From: Streptantibioticus ferralitis
Lineage (GTDB): Bacteria > Actinomycetota > Actinomycetes > Streptomycetales > Streptomycetaceae
Direction of reading: 5' to 3'
DNA length: 64,000 nt
Assembly: GCF_029223525.1 (NCBI RefSeq)
Contig: NZ_JARHTQ010000001.1
Span: 62,001-126,000, forward strand
The notes beneath the pieces were generated by a model that was given only the letters and a program-made list of their open reading frames with translations, was not told the origin of the DNA and did no database searches. Shown here piece by piece: positions 18,048-26,107 of the stretch. Within the stretch, counting starts at the first letter, position 1. Every line of letters starts with the position of its first letter. A program made the position numbers and the translations under genes.

Positions 18048-19100
18048 TCACTCCTTCTCGGCGGCGGCATAGGCCTCCGCGAGCTCCGGGTCGCGGGCGG
18101 CGAGTTCGTCCGCGAGTCGCGCCACCACCTGGCACTGCTTGTAGGTGGCGTCGTCCTGCATCTTGCCGTCGATCATCACCGCGCCGGTACCGTCGCCCAT
18201 CGCGGCGATCACCTTACGGGCCCAGGCGACGTCGGCGGGGGCGGGCGAGAACACCTTCTTGGCGATGGCGATCTGTACCGGGTGCAGGCTCCAGGCGCCC
18301 ACGCACCCGAGCAGGAAGGCGTTGCGGAACTGGTCCTCGCAGGCCACGGTGTCCTTGATGTCGCCGAACGGCCCGTAGTAGGGGAGGATCCCGTGCGCCG
18401 CGCAGGCGTCGACCATGCGCGCGATGGTGTAGTGCCACAGGTCCTGCTGGTAGGTGGCGCGCGGGGCGTCGCCCTGCGGGTCCTCCCGTACCAGGTAGCC
18501 GGGGTGTCCGCCGCCGACCCGGGTGGTCTTCATCCGGCGGCTGGCGGCCAGGTCGGCCGGGCCGAGCGAGATGCCCTGCATACGGGGGCTGGCGCCGGCG
18601 ATCTCCTCGACGTTGGCCACGCCGGTCGGGGTCTCCAGGATCGCGTGCACCAGGATCGGCCGCTCGGTGCCCGCCTTGGCCTCCAACTGGGCGAGCAGCC
18701 GGTCGACGTAGTGGATGTCCTCGGCGCCCTCGACCTTGGGCACCATGATCACGTCGAGTTTGTCGCCGATCTCGGTGACCAGGGTGATCAGGTCGTCCAG
18801 GACCCAGGGCGAGTCAAGGCTGTTGACGCGGGTCCACAACTGGGTGTTGCCGAAGTCGGTGGCCTTGGCGATGGCGACCAGTCCGGCGCGCGCCGCCTCC
18901 TTGCGGTCCGCCGCGACCGCGTCCTCCAGATTGCCGAGCAGTACGTCCACGGTCGGCGCGATGGCGGGGATCTTCGCCGCCATCTTCTCGTTGCCGGGAT
19001 CGAAGAAGTGGATCATCCGGGACGGCCGGAACGGCACTTCCCGTACCGGGGTCGGTGCCCCGACGGCCAGTGGGCGGAAGAAGTCCTTCGGAGAGCGCAT
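18048..19100 (-). CDS. Malyl-CoA/beta-methylmalyl-CoA lyase-like protein
   Basis: 350 residues of the HpcH/HpaI aldolase family. Visible motifs are [50 protein letters not shown] and [17 protein letters not shown]. It resembles the larger lyase type of the ethylmalonyl-CoA pathway, but substrate choice is inference. The ATG at 19100 follows GGGAG closely; the frame extends to 19157 without a better start. It lies upstream of the smaller CitE-type gene on the same strand. Confidence 0.83.
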   Translation of the reverse strand: MRSPKDFFRPLAVGAPTPVREVPFRPSRMIHFFDPGNEKMAAKIPAIAPTVDVLLGNLEDAVAADRKEAARAGLVAIAKATDFGNTQLWTRVNSLDSPWVLDDLITLVTEIGDKLDVIMVPKVEGAEDIHYVDRLLAQLEAKAGTERPILVHAILETPTGVANVEEIAGASPRMQGISLGPADLAASRRMKTTRVGGGHPGYLVREDPQGDAPRATYQQDLWHYTIARMVDACAAHGILPYYGPFGDIKDTVACEDQFRNAFLLGCVGAWSLHPVQIAIAKKVFSPAPADVAWARKVIAAMGDGTGAVMIDGKMQDDATYKQCQVVARLADELAARDPELAEAYAAAEKE

Positions 19101-19376
19101 CCAGTCTCCCTGGTCGGATCGAGGGGTGCGGGTCGCCGCCCGTCCCGGCGGCGCCATCCGGCCTTCACTCTAGGGGTGGCGGCGCGGTTACGTTACTGGT
19201 CAGTACGTGTGCCGTTGGTCACCGCACACCGGCCCGCGTGCCGCCCCCGGGTACCGGCGCCGCCGCGCACCGCCACGACCGGCTTCCGGCGCCGGTACCT
19301 CCAACAGCGGCGGCGTCCGCCTTAGAGTGCGGACCAGAGCACGTAGCCACCGCACCCGACCGACGCTGGAGCGCCC

Positions 19377-21161
19377 GTGTCGTCCTTCCGCATCGTTCCG
19401 TCCGGCTTCGAACTCGACGGCCGCCCGCTCCGCGTGCTCTCCGGCGCGCTGCACTACTTCCGGGTGCTGCCGCAGCAGTGGCCGCACCGGCTGCGGATGG
19501 TGCGCGCCCTGGGGCTCAACTGCGTGGAGACATACGTCCCGTGGAACCTGCACGAACCGCGCCCCGGCCGCTACGACTTCACCGGTACCGCCGACCTGGA
19601 CGCGTTCTTGACGGCATCGGCGGAGGCGGGGCTGTACGCGATCGTCCGGCCCAGCCCGTACATCTGCGCCGAGTGGGAGAACGGCGGGCTGCCCTGGTGG
19701 CTGCTGGCCGACCGCGAGCTACGGCTGCGGGTGTCGGACCCGGCGTATCTGGCGCACGTGGAGCGCTGGTACGACCAGCTGCTGCCGCACCTCGCCGCTC
19801 ACCAGATCACCCGGGGCGGCAATGTGCTGATGCTGCAGCTGGAGAACGAGTACGGGTCCTACGGCAGCGACACGGCGTATCTCGACCGGCTGCGCACGAT
19901 GATGCGCGAACGCGCCATCGACGTCCCGCTGTTCACCTCCGACGGCCCCGAGGACACCTTCCTCACCGGCGGCACGCTCCCCGGTGTCACCGCCACCGTC
20001 AACTTCGGCAGCCACCCGGAGGACGCCTTCGCGGAGCTGGCCCGCTTCCGGCCGGACAACCCGCCGATGTGCATGGAGTTCTGGTGCGGCTGGTTCGACC
20101 ACTGGGGCGAGAAGCGCGCGCTGCGTGATCCGGCCGACGCCACCGACACCCTGCGCCGGATCCTGGCCTCGGGCGCCTCGGTCAACATCTACATGGCACA
20201 CGGCGGCACCAGCTTCGGCACCTGGGCGGGGGCCAACCGCGGTGGCCCGTCGCACGACGGCCCGTACCAGCCGACGGTGACCTCCTACGACTACGACGCC
20301 CCGATCGACGAACGCGGCGCGCCCACGCCGAAGTTCTGGGCGTTCCGCGAGGTGCTCACCGAGTTCGCGGAACCCGGCGCGCCGCCGGAGCCCGAGCCGC
20401 TGCCGCCGCTCCTGCCGCCGTCGCGGGTGGAACTCACCGACTCTGTGCAACTGTTCGACCTGCTCGACTCCATCGCCACCCCGGCCGTGCGCTCCCCCGC
20501 ACCTCCGTCGTTCGAGGACCTCGGGCTGGCCCATGGCCTGGCGCTCTACGAGGCGCATGTGCCCGGGCCACGCACCGAGTACCCGCTGGCGCTGGAGGGC
20601 CTGGCCGACCGGGCGCACGTCTACCTGGACGGCGAACCGCTGGCGGTGCTGGAGCGGGATGAGGAGGACGAGCTTCCGCAGATCGCCGTCGGCACCCCGG
20701 GCGCCCGTCTGGAGCTGCTGGTGGAGTCGATGGGCCGGGTCAACTACGGGCCCCGGCTGGGCGACCGCAAGGGGGTCGCCGCGGTACGGCACGGCCAGCA
20801 GTACGTACACGGCTGGACGGTGCGCACGGTCCCACTCGGCGGACCGCTGCCGGATCTGCCGTGGGGCGCCTCGGCGGCTTCCACGGCCGCGGCGGGCCAG
20901 CGCCCTGGGCCGGTGTTCCACCGCGCCGCCCTCGACGTGGCCGAGCCGGGCGACGGGTTCCTGGCCCTGCCCGGCGGCACCAAGGGCTATGTCTGGGTCA
21001 ACGGCTTCTGTCTCGGCCGGTACTGGGACCGCGGTCCGCAGCGCACGCTCTACCTGCCGTGGCCGCTGCTGCACACGGGCCGCAACGAGATCGTGGTGCT
21101 CGAACTCGACGGTCTGCGGGACCGGTTCGTGGAGATCCGCGACGAACCCGACCTCGGCTGA
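19377..21161 (+). CDS. GH35 beta-galactosidase
   Basis: 594 residues of glycoside hydrolase family 35. The catalytic acid/base lies in MLQLENEYGSYG (about 155-165), and the nucleophile is the glutamate of CMEFWCGWFDHWGE (about 232). The N-terminal VLSGALHYFRVLPQQW and YVPWNLHEPRPG are family hallmarks. C-terminal beta-sandwich domains follow. There is no signal peptide, so it probably acts on imported galactosides. The GTG start has GGAG five bases upstream. A hydroxyacid dehydrogenase follows after 11 bases, suggesting an operon. Confidence 0.93.
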   Translation: MSSFRIVPSGFELDGRPLRVLSGALHYFRVLPQQWPHRLRMVRALGLNCVETYVPWNLHEPRPGRYDFTGTADLDAFLTASAEAGLYAIVRPSPYICAEWENGGLPWWLLADRELRLRVSDPAYLAHVERWYDQLLPHLAAHQITRGGNVLMLQLENEYGSYGSDTAYLDRLRTMMRERAIDVPLFTSDGPEDTFLTGGTLPGVTATVNFGSHPEDAFAELARFRPDNPPMCMEFWCGWFDHWGEKRALRDPADATDTLRRILASGASVNIYMAHGGTSFGTWAGANRGGPSHDGPYQPTVTSYDYDAPIDERGAPTPKFWAFREVLTEFAEPGAPPEPEPLPPLLPPSRVELTDSVQLFDLLDSIATPAVRSPAPPSFEDLGLAHGLALYEAHVPGPRTEYPLALEGLADRAHVYLDGEPLAVLERDEEDELPQIAVGTPGARLELLVESMGRVNYGPRLGDRKGVAAVRHGQQYVHGWTVRTVPLGGPLPDLPWGASAASTAAAGQRPGPVFHRAALDVAEPGDGFLALPGGTKGYVWVNGFCLGRYWDRGPQRTLYLPWPLLHTGRNEIVVLELDGLRDRFVEIRDEPDLG

Positions 21162-21172
21162 GGAGCCCTGGG

Positions 21173-22198
21173 ATGCCCCATCGCCCGCGCGCCGTCCTCG
21201 CCATGCGCCACGCGGTGCGGGACGCGCTCTTGGACCACACGGCGCTTCGCCGCCTGTGCCGCGTCGCCCGGCTCGACCCCGAGCTGCTGATCAGCGAGCC
21301 CGCCGACTTCTCCGGCTCCGGCCGGGCCGCAGAACTCGCCGAGGCCGAGGCGCTGTTCACCAGCTGGGGCTGCCCGCCGCTGACATCGGACGCGCTGAAC
21401 CGCATGCCGCGGCTGCGTACCGTCGTCCACGCGGCCGGTTCCGTCAAGGGGCACATCACCGACGCCTGCTGGGAGCGCGGACTGAGCGTCTCCTGCGCGG
21501 CGGACGCCAACGCGCTGCCGGTCGCCGAGTACACCATCGCGGCGATCCTGTTCTCCGGCAAACGCGTCCTGGACTCCGCGCTGGCCTACCGCGCCCGGCG
21601 CACCGCCCTCGATCCGCTGACCCTCTTCCCGCGGCACGCGCTGGGCAACTACCGCCGCACCGTGGGCGTCGTCGGGGCGTCCCGGGTCGGCCGCCGGGTG
21701 ATCGAGCTGCTGCGCCCGTTCGATCTGCGGGTGCTGGTGTACGACCCGTACCTGGCCGCGGACGCGGCGCATGAACTCGGCGCGGAACAGGTCGAGTTGG
21801 ACGACCTCGCACGGCGCAGCGACATCGTCACCCTGCACGCGCCCGCACTTGCGCAGACCCGGCACCTGTTCGACCGCGCCCGGCTGGCGTTGCTGCCGGA
21901 CGGCGCCACCTTGATCAACACCGCCCGCGGCTGGCTGGTGGACACCGAGGCGCTCACCGAGGAGCTGGTACGCGGCCGACTGCACGCCGTACTCGACCAC
22001 ACGGAACCGGAGGCGCTGCCCGACAGCTCACCGCTGTACGAGCTGCCGAACGTACTGCTCACCCCGCACATCGCGGGCTCGCTCGGCAACGAGCTGGCGC
22101 GCCTGGCGCACGCCGCCATCGACGAGCTGGCGCGCTACGCCGCCGGACTGCCCTACGCGCAGCCGGTCACCCGGCAGATACTGCGGCACTCCGCCTGA
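21173..22198 (+). CDS. D-isomer specific 2-hydroxyacid dehydrogenase
   Basis: 341 residues. The Rossmann fold is TVGVVGASRVGRRVIELL (a variant of GxGxxG), with the catalytic arginine in NTARGWLVD, the glutamate in DHTEPEALP and the histidine in LTPHIAGS. It oxidises a 2-hydroxy acid or reduces a 2-oxo acid with NAD(P); the substrate is unknown. Being coupled to GH35, it may act on a sugar-derived acid. The ATG at 21173 has AGGAG seven bases upstream. Confidence 0.9.
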   Translation: MPHRPRAVLAMRHAVRDALLDHTALRRLCRVARLDPELLISEPADFSGSGRAAELAEAEALFTSWGCPPLTSDALNRMPRLRTVVHAAGSVKGHITDACWERGLSVSCAADANALPVAEYTIAAILFSGKRVLDSALAYRARRTALDPLTLFPRHALGNYRRTVGVVGASRVGRRVIELLRPFDLRVLVYDPYLAADAAHELGAEQVELDDLARRSDIVTLHAPALAQTRHLFDRARLALLPDGATLINTARGWLVDTEALTEELVRGRLHAVLDHTEPEALPDSSPLYELPNVLLTPHIAGSLGNELARLAHAAIDELARYAAGLPYAQPVTRQILRHSA

Positions 22199-22208
22199 CC
22201 GGCGGGGC

Positions 22209-23825
22209 TCAGCAGTCCTGCGATTCGGCTCCGGCGCGGATCAACCCGTAGGTGTAGGCGTCGTCCAGCGCCTGCCAGGACGCCGCGATGACGTTCTCGC
22301 CGACACCCACGGTGGACCACTCCCCCCGACCGTCGCCGGTGGAGACCAGGACGCGGGTGGTGGACTCGGTGCCGTGCCGCCCCTCCAGGATGCGGACCTT
22401 GTAGTCGACCAGCTCCATGTGCGCCAGCGGCGGGTAGATGCGCTCAAGACCGGCGCGCAGCGCGCGGTCCAGGGCGTCCACCGGGCCGTTGCCCTCGCCG
22501 GTGGCGACGATCCGCTCGCCCTTCGCCCACAGCTTCACCGTCGCCTCGTTGACCTGGACGCCGTCCGGCCGCTGCTCGACGATGGCGCGCCAGGACTCGA
22601 CCCGGAAGAAGCGGGTGGCCTCGCCGCGCACCTCGTCGCGCAGCAGCAGTTCGAAGGAGGCGTCGGCCGCCTCATAGGTGTATCCGGCCAGTTCGCGCTC
22701 CTTGACCCGCTCGACGACGCGGCCCGCGAGTTCGCGGTCGCCGGTCAGGTCGTATCCGAGCTCCTTGCCCTTGAGCTCGATGGAGGCGCGCCCGGCCATG
22801 TCGGAGACGAGCATCCGCATGGTGTTGCCGACCAGCTCGGGGTCGATGTGCTGGTACAGGTCCGGGTCGACCTTGATGGCGGAGGCATGCAGTCCGGCCT
22901 TGTGCGCGAAGGCCGACACGCCCACGTACGGCTGATGGGTGGCAGGTGTGAGGTTGACGACCTCGGCGATGGCGTGCGAGATCCGGGTCATCTCGGCGAG
23001 CGTGCCCTCGGGCAGCACCCGCTTGCCGTACTTCAGCTCCAGCGCCGCCACGACCGGGAAGAGGTTGGAGTTCCCCACCCGCTCCCCGTAGCCGTTGGCG
23101 GTGCACTGGACGTGCGTGGCGCCCGCGTCGACCGCGGCGAGGGTGTTGGCGACCGCGCAGCCGGTGTCGTCCTGGGCGTGGATGCCCAGCCGGGCGCCGG
23201 TGTCGGCGAGCACCGTGCGCACCACGGCTGCGACCTGGGCGGGCAGCATGCCGCCGTTGGTGTCGCACAACACGACGACATCGGCCCCGGCCTCGTGCGC
23301 GGTCCGCACCACGGACTTGGCGTACTCCGGGTTGGCCCGGTAGCCGTCGAAGAAGTGCTCGCAGTCCACGAAGACCCGGCGCCCTTGCGAGCGCAGGTAC
23401 TCGACGGTGTCCCGCACCATCGCGAGGTTCTCCTCCAGCGTGGTGCGCAGCGCCAGCTCGACGTGCCGGTCGTGCGACTTGGCCACCAGGGTGATCACCG
23501 GCGCGCCGGACTCCAGCAGCGCGGCGACCTGCGGGTCCTCGTCGGCCCGCACGCCGGCCTTACGGGTGGCGCCGAAAGCCACCAGCTGTGCGTGCCGGAA
23601 GCCGATCTCCTTGCGCGCCCGCTCGAAGAACTCGGTGTCCCGCGGATTGGCCCCCGGCCAGCCGCCCTCGATGAACCCCACCCCGAACTCGTCCAGGTGC
23701 CGGGCGATGGCCAGCTTGTCGGCGACGGACAGGTTGATGCCCTCACGCTGCGCGCCGTCGCGCAGCGTGGTGTCGAAGACATGGAAGCTGTCGTCGGGCA
23801 GCGTGGGCTCGTTTTCTGCCGTCAT
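22209..23825 (-). CDS. cimA: Citramalate synthase
   Basis: 538 residues of the 2-isopropylmalate synthase family, of the CimA type (FDTTLRDGAQREGINLSVADK near residue 17 in two parts, then GFIEGGWPGANPRD and HAQDDTGCAVANTLAAV). It condenses pyruvate with acetyl-CoA to citramalate, an alternative entry to isoleucine. The C-terminal half is the LeuA-type regulatory dimerisation domain. The ATG at 23825 has AGGAG eight bases upstream. The frame is open back to 24077, but that part lies in the presumed leader. A candidate Ile-codon leader and terminator lie upstream. Confidence 0.93.
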   Translation of the reverse strand: MTAENEPTLPDDSFHVFDTTLRDGAQREGINLSVADKLAIARHLDEFGVGFIEGGWPGANPRDTEFFERARKEIGFRHAQLVAFGATRKAGVRADEDPQVAALLESGAPVITLVAKSHDRHVELALRTTLEENLAMVRDTVEYLRSQGRRVFVDCEHFFDGYRANPEYAKSVVRTAHEAGADVVVLCDTNGGMLPAQVAAVVRTVLADTGARLGIHAQDDTGCAVANTLAAVDAGATHVQCTANGYGERVGNSNLFPVVAALELKYGKRVLPEGTLAEMTRISHAIAEVVNLTPATHQPYVGVSAFAHKAGLHASAIKVDPDLYQHIDPELVGNTMRMLVSDMAGRASIELKGKELGYDLTGDRELAGRVVERVKERELAGYTYEAADASFELLLRDEVRGEATRFFRVESWRAIVEQRPDGVQVNEATVKLWAKGERIVATGEGNGPVDALDRALRAGLERIYPPLAHMELVDYKVRILEGRHGTESTTRVLVSTGDGRGEWSTVGVGENVIAASWQALDDAYTYGLIRAGAESQDC

Positions 23826-23930
23826 CTGGTGGACTCCTGTCGAGTGAGCGGGTTTACGGATCAACCAACTCCACTTGCCCCCAATGATCCCTCGCGCCTC
23901 GCTGCCTGGTGGTGGGTGGCCCAGGAAACG

Positions 23931-23957
23931 AAAAAACCTCTCGCGGATGCGAGAGGT
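23931..23957 (-). terminator. Intrinsic terminator in the cimA leader (candidate attenuator)
   Basis: On the minus strand ACCTCTCGC-ATCC-GCGAGAGGT runs straight into a T tract. It lies about 105 bases before the cimA start and about 80 bases after the short Ile-rich leader frame, the usual place for an attenuator. A plainer reading is the end of the gntR transcript, whose stop is about 150 bases upstream. Confidence 0.8.
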
Positions 23958-24034
23958 CTGCGCGCGGGTCTGGGACACGGTGATCGCCATCGCGCTCAGG
24001 TCTGCACGACGACGGCCACTGCGGACCGGCGCGC

Positions 24035-24049
24035 CTAGCCAATAATCAT
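24035..24049 (-). CDS. Candidate cimA leader peptide (M-I-I-G)
   Basis: ATG ATT ATT GGC TAG on the minus strand. It has two consecutive isoleucine codons of the rare ATT type, directly upstream of an intrinsic terminator and the isoleucine-pathway gene cimA. In the same frame a GTG at 24061 would give MSFAMIIG. No Shine-Dalgarno is visible, so translation would have to be leaderless or weak. The arrangement parallels the ilvB leader at 43661-43702. It is an inference, supported by position and codon choice, not by recalled homologues. Confidence 0.5.
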   Translation of the reverse strand: MIIG

Positions 24050-24104
24050 GGCGAAGGACACGGGGGCAGTTTGGCACAGGCGCGCTTCCGCGCGGATGGG
24101 CGTC

Positions 24105-24872
24105 TCAGGATGCGGGCATTTCGGCCGACGTGGCGCCCGACCCGCTCAGCCGATACTCCAGCACGTAGGACCCGGCGTCCAACAACATCTGCGTAACCTC
24201 GACGGGCCGCCGCCCGGCGGTGAACGCCGTGCGGCAGATCTCCACTACGGGCACCCCGGTAGCGAGCCGCAGGTCTTGGCGCTCGTCGTCACTCGGCATC
24301 CTGGCGCGCAACTCCTCCACGAAGTCGACCGGCTCAGCGCCCAGTTCCGCCAGCCTGGCGTACGTGCCGCCCGGCCCGGTGTCGCGCTGCGCGACGGCGG
24401 ACGACCGCACGAGATCGGCCGGGAGGAACGACGTGGCCAACTGCACCGGCCGTTCCTCGACCACGAACCGGCGACGACGGACAATCACCGGCGCTCCCGC
24501 GTCAAGCCCGAGCAGTCGCGCCACCTGTCGGGGCGCCTCGGCCTCGTACACCTCGACATCGGTCACAAGAGGGCGCTGCTCGACATCCGCGGACCAGATC
24601 GATTTGCCGCCCGACCAACGCGACTTGTCCAGGCGGTCGTTCGCGACCCGCCGGATCGGGCGAAACTCCCGCACATAGGTGCCCGAGCCAGGACGGGCCA
24701 CCGCCAGTCCCTCGCCCACCAGGAGTTTCAGCGCTTGGTTCGCTGTCATCTTGGCCACGCCGTACTGCTTCACCAGCGTGGGCTCACCGGGCAACCGATC
24801 CCCGGGCGCCAGTTCACCGGAATAGATCCGCGCCCTGATGTCATCGGCGATCTGCCGGGACGTCTCGGGCAT
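24105..24872 (-). CDS. GntR/HutC-family transcriptional regulator
   Basis: 255 residues. An N-terminal winged helix (RQIADDIRARIYSGELAPGDRLPG, then LVKQYGVAKMTANQALKLL) is followed by a C-terminal UTRA effector domain. The ATG at 24872 has GGGGAGAG upstream. A CTCCCTAGGG half-palindrome 19 bases before the start and two further copies at 24981 and 25018 suggest autoregulation and control of the divergent transcript. Such GntR genes with small partner genes are common in streptomycete accessory regions and integrative elements. No integrase or transfer gene is seen nearby. Confidence 0.9.
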   Translation of the reverse strand: MPETSRQIADDIRARIYSGELAPGDRLPGEPTLVKQYGVAKMTANQALKLLVGEGLAVARPGSGTYVREFRPIRRVANDRLDKSRWSGGKSIWSADVEQRPLVTDVEVYEAEAPRQVARLLGLDAGAPVIVRRRRFVVEERPVQLATSFLPADLVRSSAVAQRDTGPGGTYARLAELGAEPVDFVEELRARMPSDDERQDLRLATGVPVVEICRTAFTAGRRPVEVTQMLLDAGSYVLEYRLSGSGATSAEMPAS

Positions 24873-24890
24873 GGGCTCTCCCCTTCGTTC

Positions 24891-24901
24891 CTCCCTAGGG
24901 T
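24891..24901. promoter_or_regulatory. Operator 1, CTCCCTAGGGT
   Basis: A copy of the CCTCCCTAGGGAGG palindrome, intact on the left half and core (CCCTAGGG). It is placed 19-29 bases upstream of the GntR start, where binding would block its own transcription. Confidence 0.6.
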
Positions 24902-24974
24902 GATCAACCTAACCACACCCTCGAACGCCTGGCGAACGGGCATGACAACACCTCGGGCGCGAGCCGCACGCGCA

Positions 24975-25003
24975 TTGACATCCCTAGGGAGGTCCGCTGC
25001 AAT
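24975..25003 (+). promoter_or_regulatory. Rightward promoter with operator 2 in its spacer
   Basis: TTGACA (24975-24980), an exactly 17-base spacer and TGCAAT (24998-25003) form a good sigma-70-type promoter. The spacer begins with TCCCTAGGGAGG (24981-24992), so a bound regulator would exclude RNA polymerase. It reads toward the frameshifted small gene. Confidence 0.7.
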
Positions 25004-25017
25004 AGCGAGACCACCAA

Positions 25018-25031
25018 CCTCCCTAGGGAGG
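25018..25031. promoter_or_regulatory. Operator 3, CCTCCCTAGGGAGG
   Basis: A perfect 14-base palindrome about 20 bases downstream of the -10 box, in the presumed 5' untranslated region of the rightward transcript. Operators 2 and 3 have their cores 37 bases apart, between three and four helical turns. The likely ligand is the adjacent GntR protein. Confidence 0.65.
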
Positions 25032-25068
25032 ATCAATTGGACGCGAGGGGAGCAAGAGACGAGCAAGG

Positions 25069-25259
25069 ATGACACGAAGGCCGCTTGGGGTCCCGACCCC
25101 CTGCCGTACGTAGCCGACTGCGCGGAGTGCAACCGGCTGAAGAGCGCCGAGGACACGGCCCGGTCACAGCGGAACCCAAGCCAGGAGGTCGACTGCCGTG
25201 TACTGGCACGTCGACACCTGCGCACGGCGCACGGGGTGGTGTCGGTGGTGCGGGCATGA
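25069..25259 (+). pseudogene. Frameshifted small Cys-containing protein gene
   Basis: The frame giving DTKAAWGPDPLPYVADCAEC, then a charged stretch ending VLARRHLRTAHG, reads like a small protein family often found beside GntR genes in streptomycetes (recalled). It has no start codon between operator 3 and its conserved part. The only ATG (25069), after GAGCAAGG, is one base out of frame; that frame stops after 14 codons. Adding a single base after ATGAC would give MTTKAAWGPDPLPYV. So this is either a one-base deletion (a pseudogene) or a sequence error. The product would be about 63 residues. Confidence 0.5.
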
Positions 25260-25272
25260 CCATCAGGTCGGC
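25250..25272 (-). repeat. Fragment repeating the 3' end of the UTRA gene
   Basis: 23 bases here repeat at 25373-25395 with one mismatch. On the minus strand both encode ADLMVMPA. In the right copy this continues into the genuine UTRA C-terminus; in the left copy it continues into unrelated sequence. It is probably the remnant of a second UTRA gene or of a local rearrangement. Confidence 0.6.
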
Positions 25273-25332
25273 TGCGTGGATCACGCATTTCAGGGTGCGC
25301 ACATTTCATGCCGCGGCTCGCGGCACACGAAG

Positions 25333-25875
25333 TCATCCGATCGCCAATTCGTAGCGAAGGCGTTGGCGATGAGCGGGCATGACCATCAGATCGGCCTGGA
25401 TGGGCCGTTCGTCAGCGTCGAAGGTAACCCTGGCCAGCGTCAAGGCAGGCTGATGGGGCTCCAATTGCAGGACGTCACGCTCTTCGCGGTCCGGCATTCG
25501 CGCTCCGACATCCTCACGAACCCGCCTGCCGACGTAACCGAGTTCAGCGAGCAGTGCGACCGCACCGCCACGGATCTTCGCGGTGCCACACAGGGGCGTA
25601 CCAGCAGCAACGTGGAGTGGATAGTACGTGTCGGTCAACTCGGTTGGCTGGTCGTCCAGATACATAATGCGTCGGCGCACGATCACCGTAGCGCCGCGCG
25701 CAACGCCCAGCAGATCGGCAACCACCGACGACGCGTCCATCTCACCAGCCTGCACAATGCGCTGGGAGCCTCGTCCACCACGCGCGGCCGCTTCTGCGCT
25801 CCACGCATCCTGTCCACCACTCGCGGACGGTCTCACATAGCTCATGGAGCTGCCGACCCACTCGCCACTGCCCAT
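25333..25875 (-). CDS. Stand-alone UTRA-domain protein
   Basis: 180 residues matching only the effector (UTRA) half of a GntR/HutC regulator. Visible are ATVIVRRRIMYLDDQPTELTD, GGAVALLAELGYVGRRVRED and a C-terminal RPIQADLMVMPAHRQRLRYE. There is no winged helix. The ATG at 25875 (MGSGEWVGSSMSYVRP) has AGGAGG four bases upstream, so the short form is a genuine gene and not a broken one. Freestanding UTRA proteins could bind the same ligand or dimerise with the neighbouring GntR as a modulator; that role is inference. Confidence 0.75.
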   Translation of the reverse strand: MGSGEWVGSSMSYVRPSASGGQDAWSAEAAARGGRGSQRIVQAGEMDASSVVADLLGVARGATVIVRRRIMYLDDQPTELTDTYYPLHVAAGTPLCGTAKIRGGAVALLAELGYVGRRVREDVGARMPDREERDVLQLEPHQPALTLARVTFDADERPIQADLMVMPAHRQRLRYELAIG

Positions 25876-26044
25876 CACGCCTCCTACCCCACGGCGATCA
25901 CCTGACCCTACCCGCGCAGGCGTCCGGCGCTCCGCGCGCCCCTCCCTCGTCGTGGACGGGGCCGTAGCCCACCGTGGCATCGGAGCGGGAGCGCGCACGG
26001 GCCTGCCTCATTCACCGTAGGTGCCGTGCCGTAGCGGCATGTTG

Positions 26045-26078
26045 ACGGCCGCGCCCCACCTCGCGGGGGCGCGGCCGT
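26045..26078 (-). terminator. Terminator downstream of the phospholipase-D-like gene
   Basis: A 13-bp perfect stem (ACGGCCGCGCCCC and complement, 8-base loop) lies about 30 bases after the stop at 26108. Confidence 0.78.
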
Positions 26079-26107
26079 GCGATCAACGCGTGGTTGCCGC
26101 CGGGCCG

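Noticed and set aside
24105-25875. Integrative element or prophage
   Set aside because: No integrase, recombination genes, att-like flanking repeat or transfer genes are visible; only regulators and a small gene remain, so I call it an accessory patch and not an element.
25198-25905. Plus-strand open frame of about 235 codons over the UTRA gene
   Set aside because: The minus strand encodes a recognisable UTRA domain with AGGAGG-ATG; the plus frame has no family resemblance and no good ribosome binding site.
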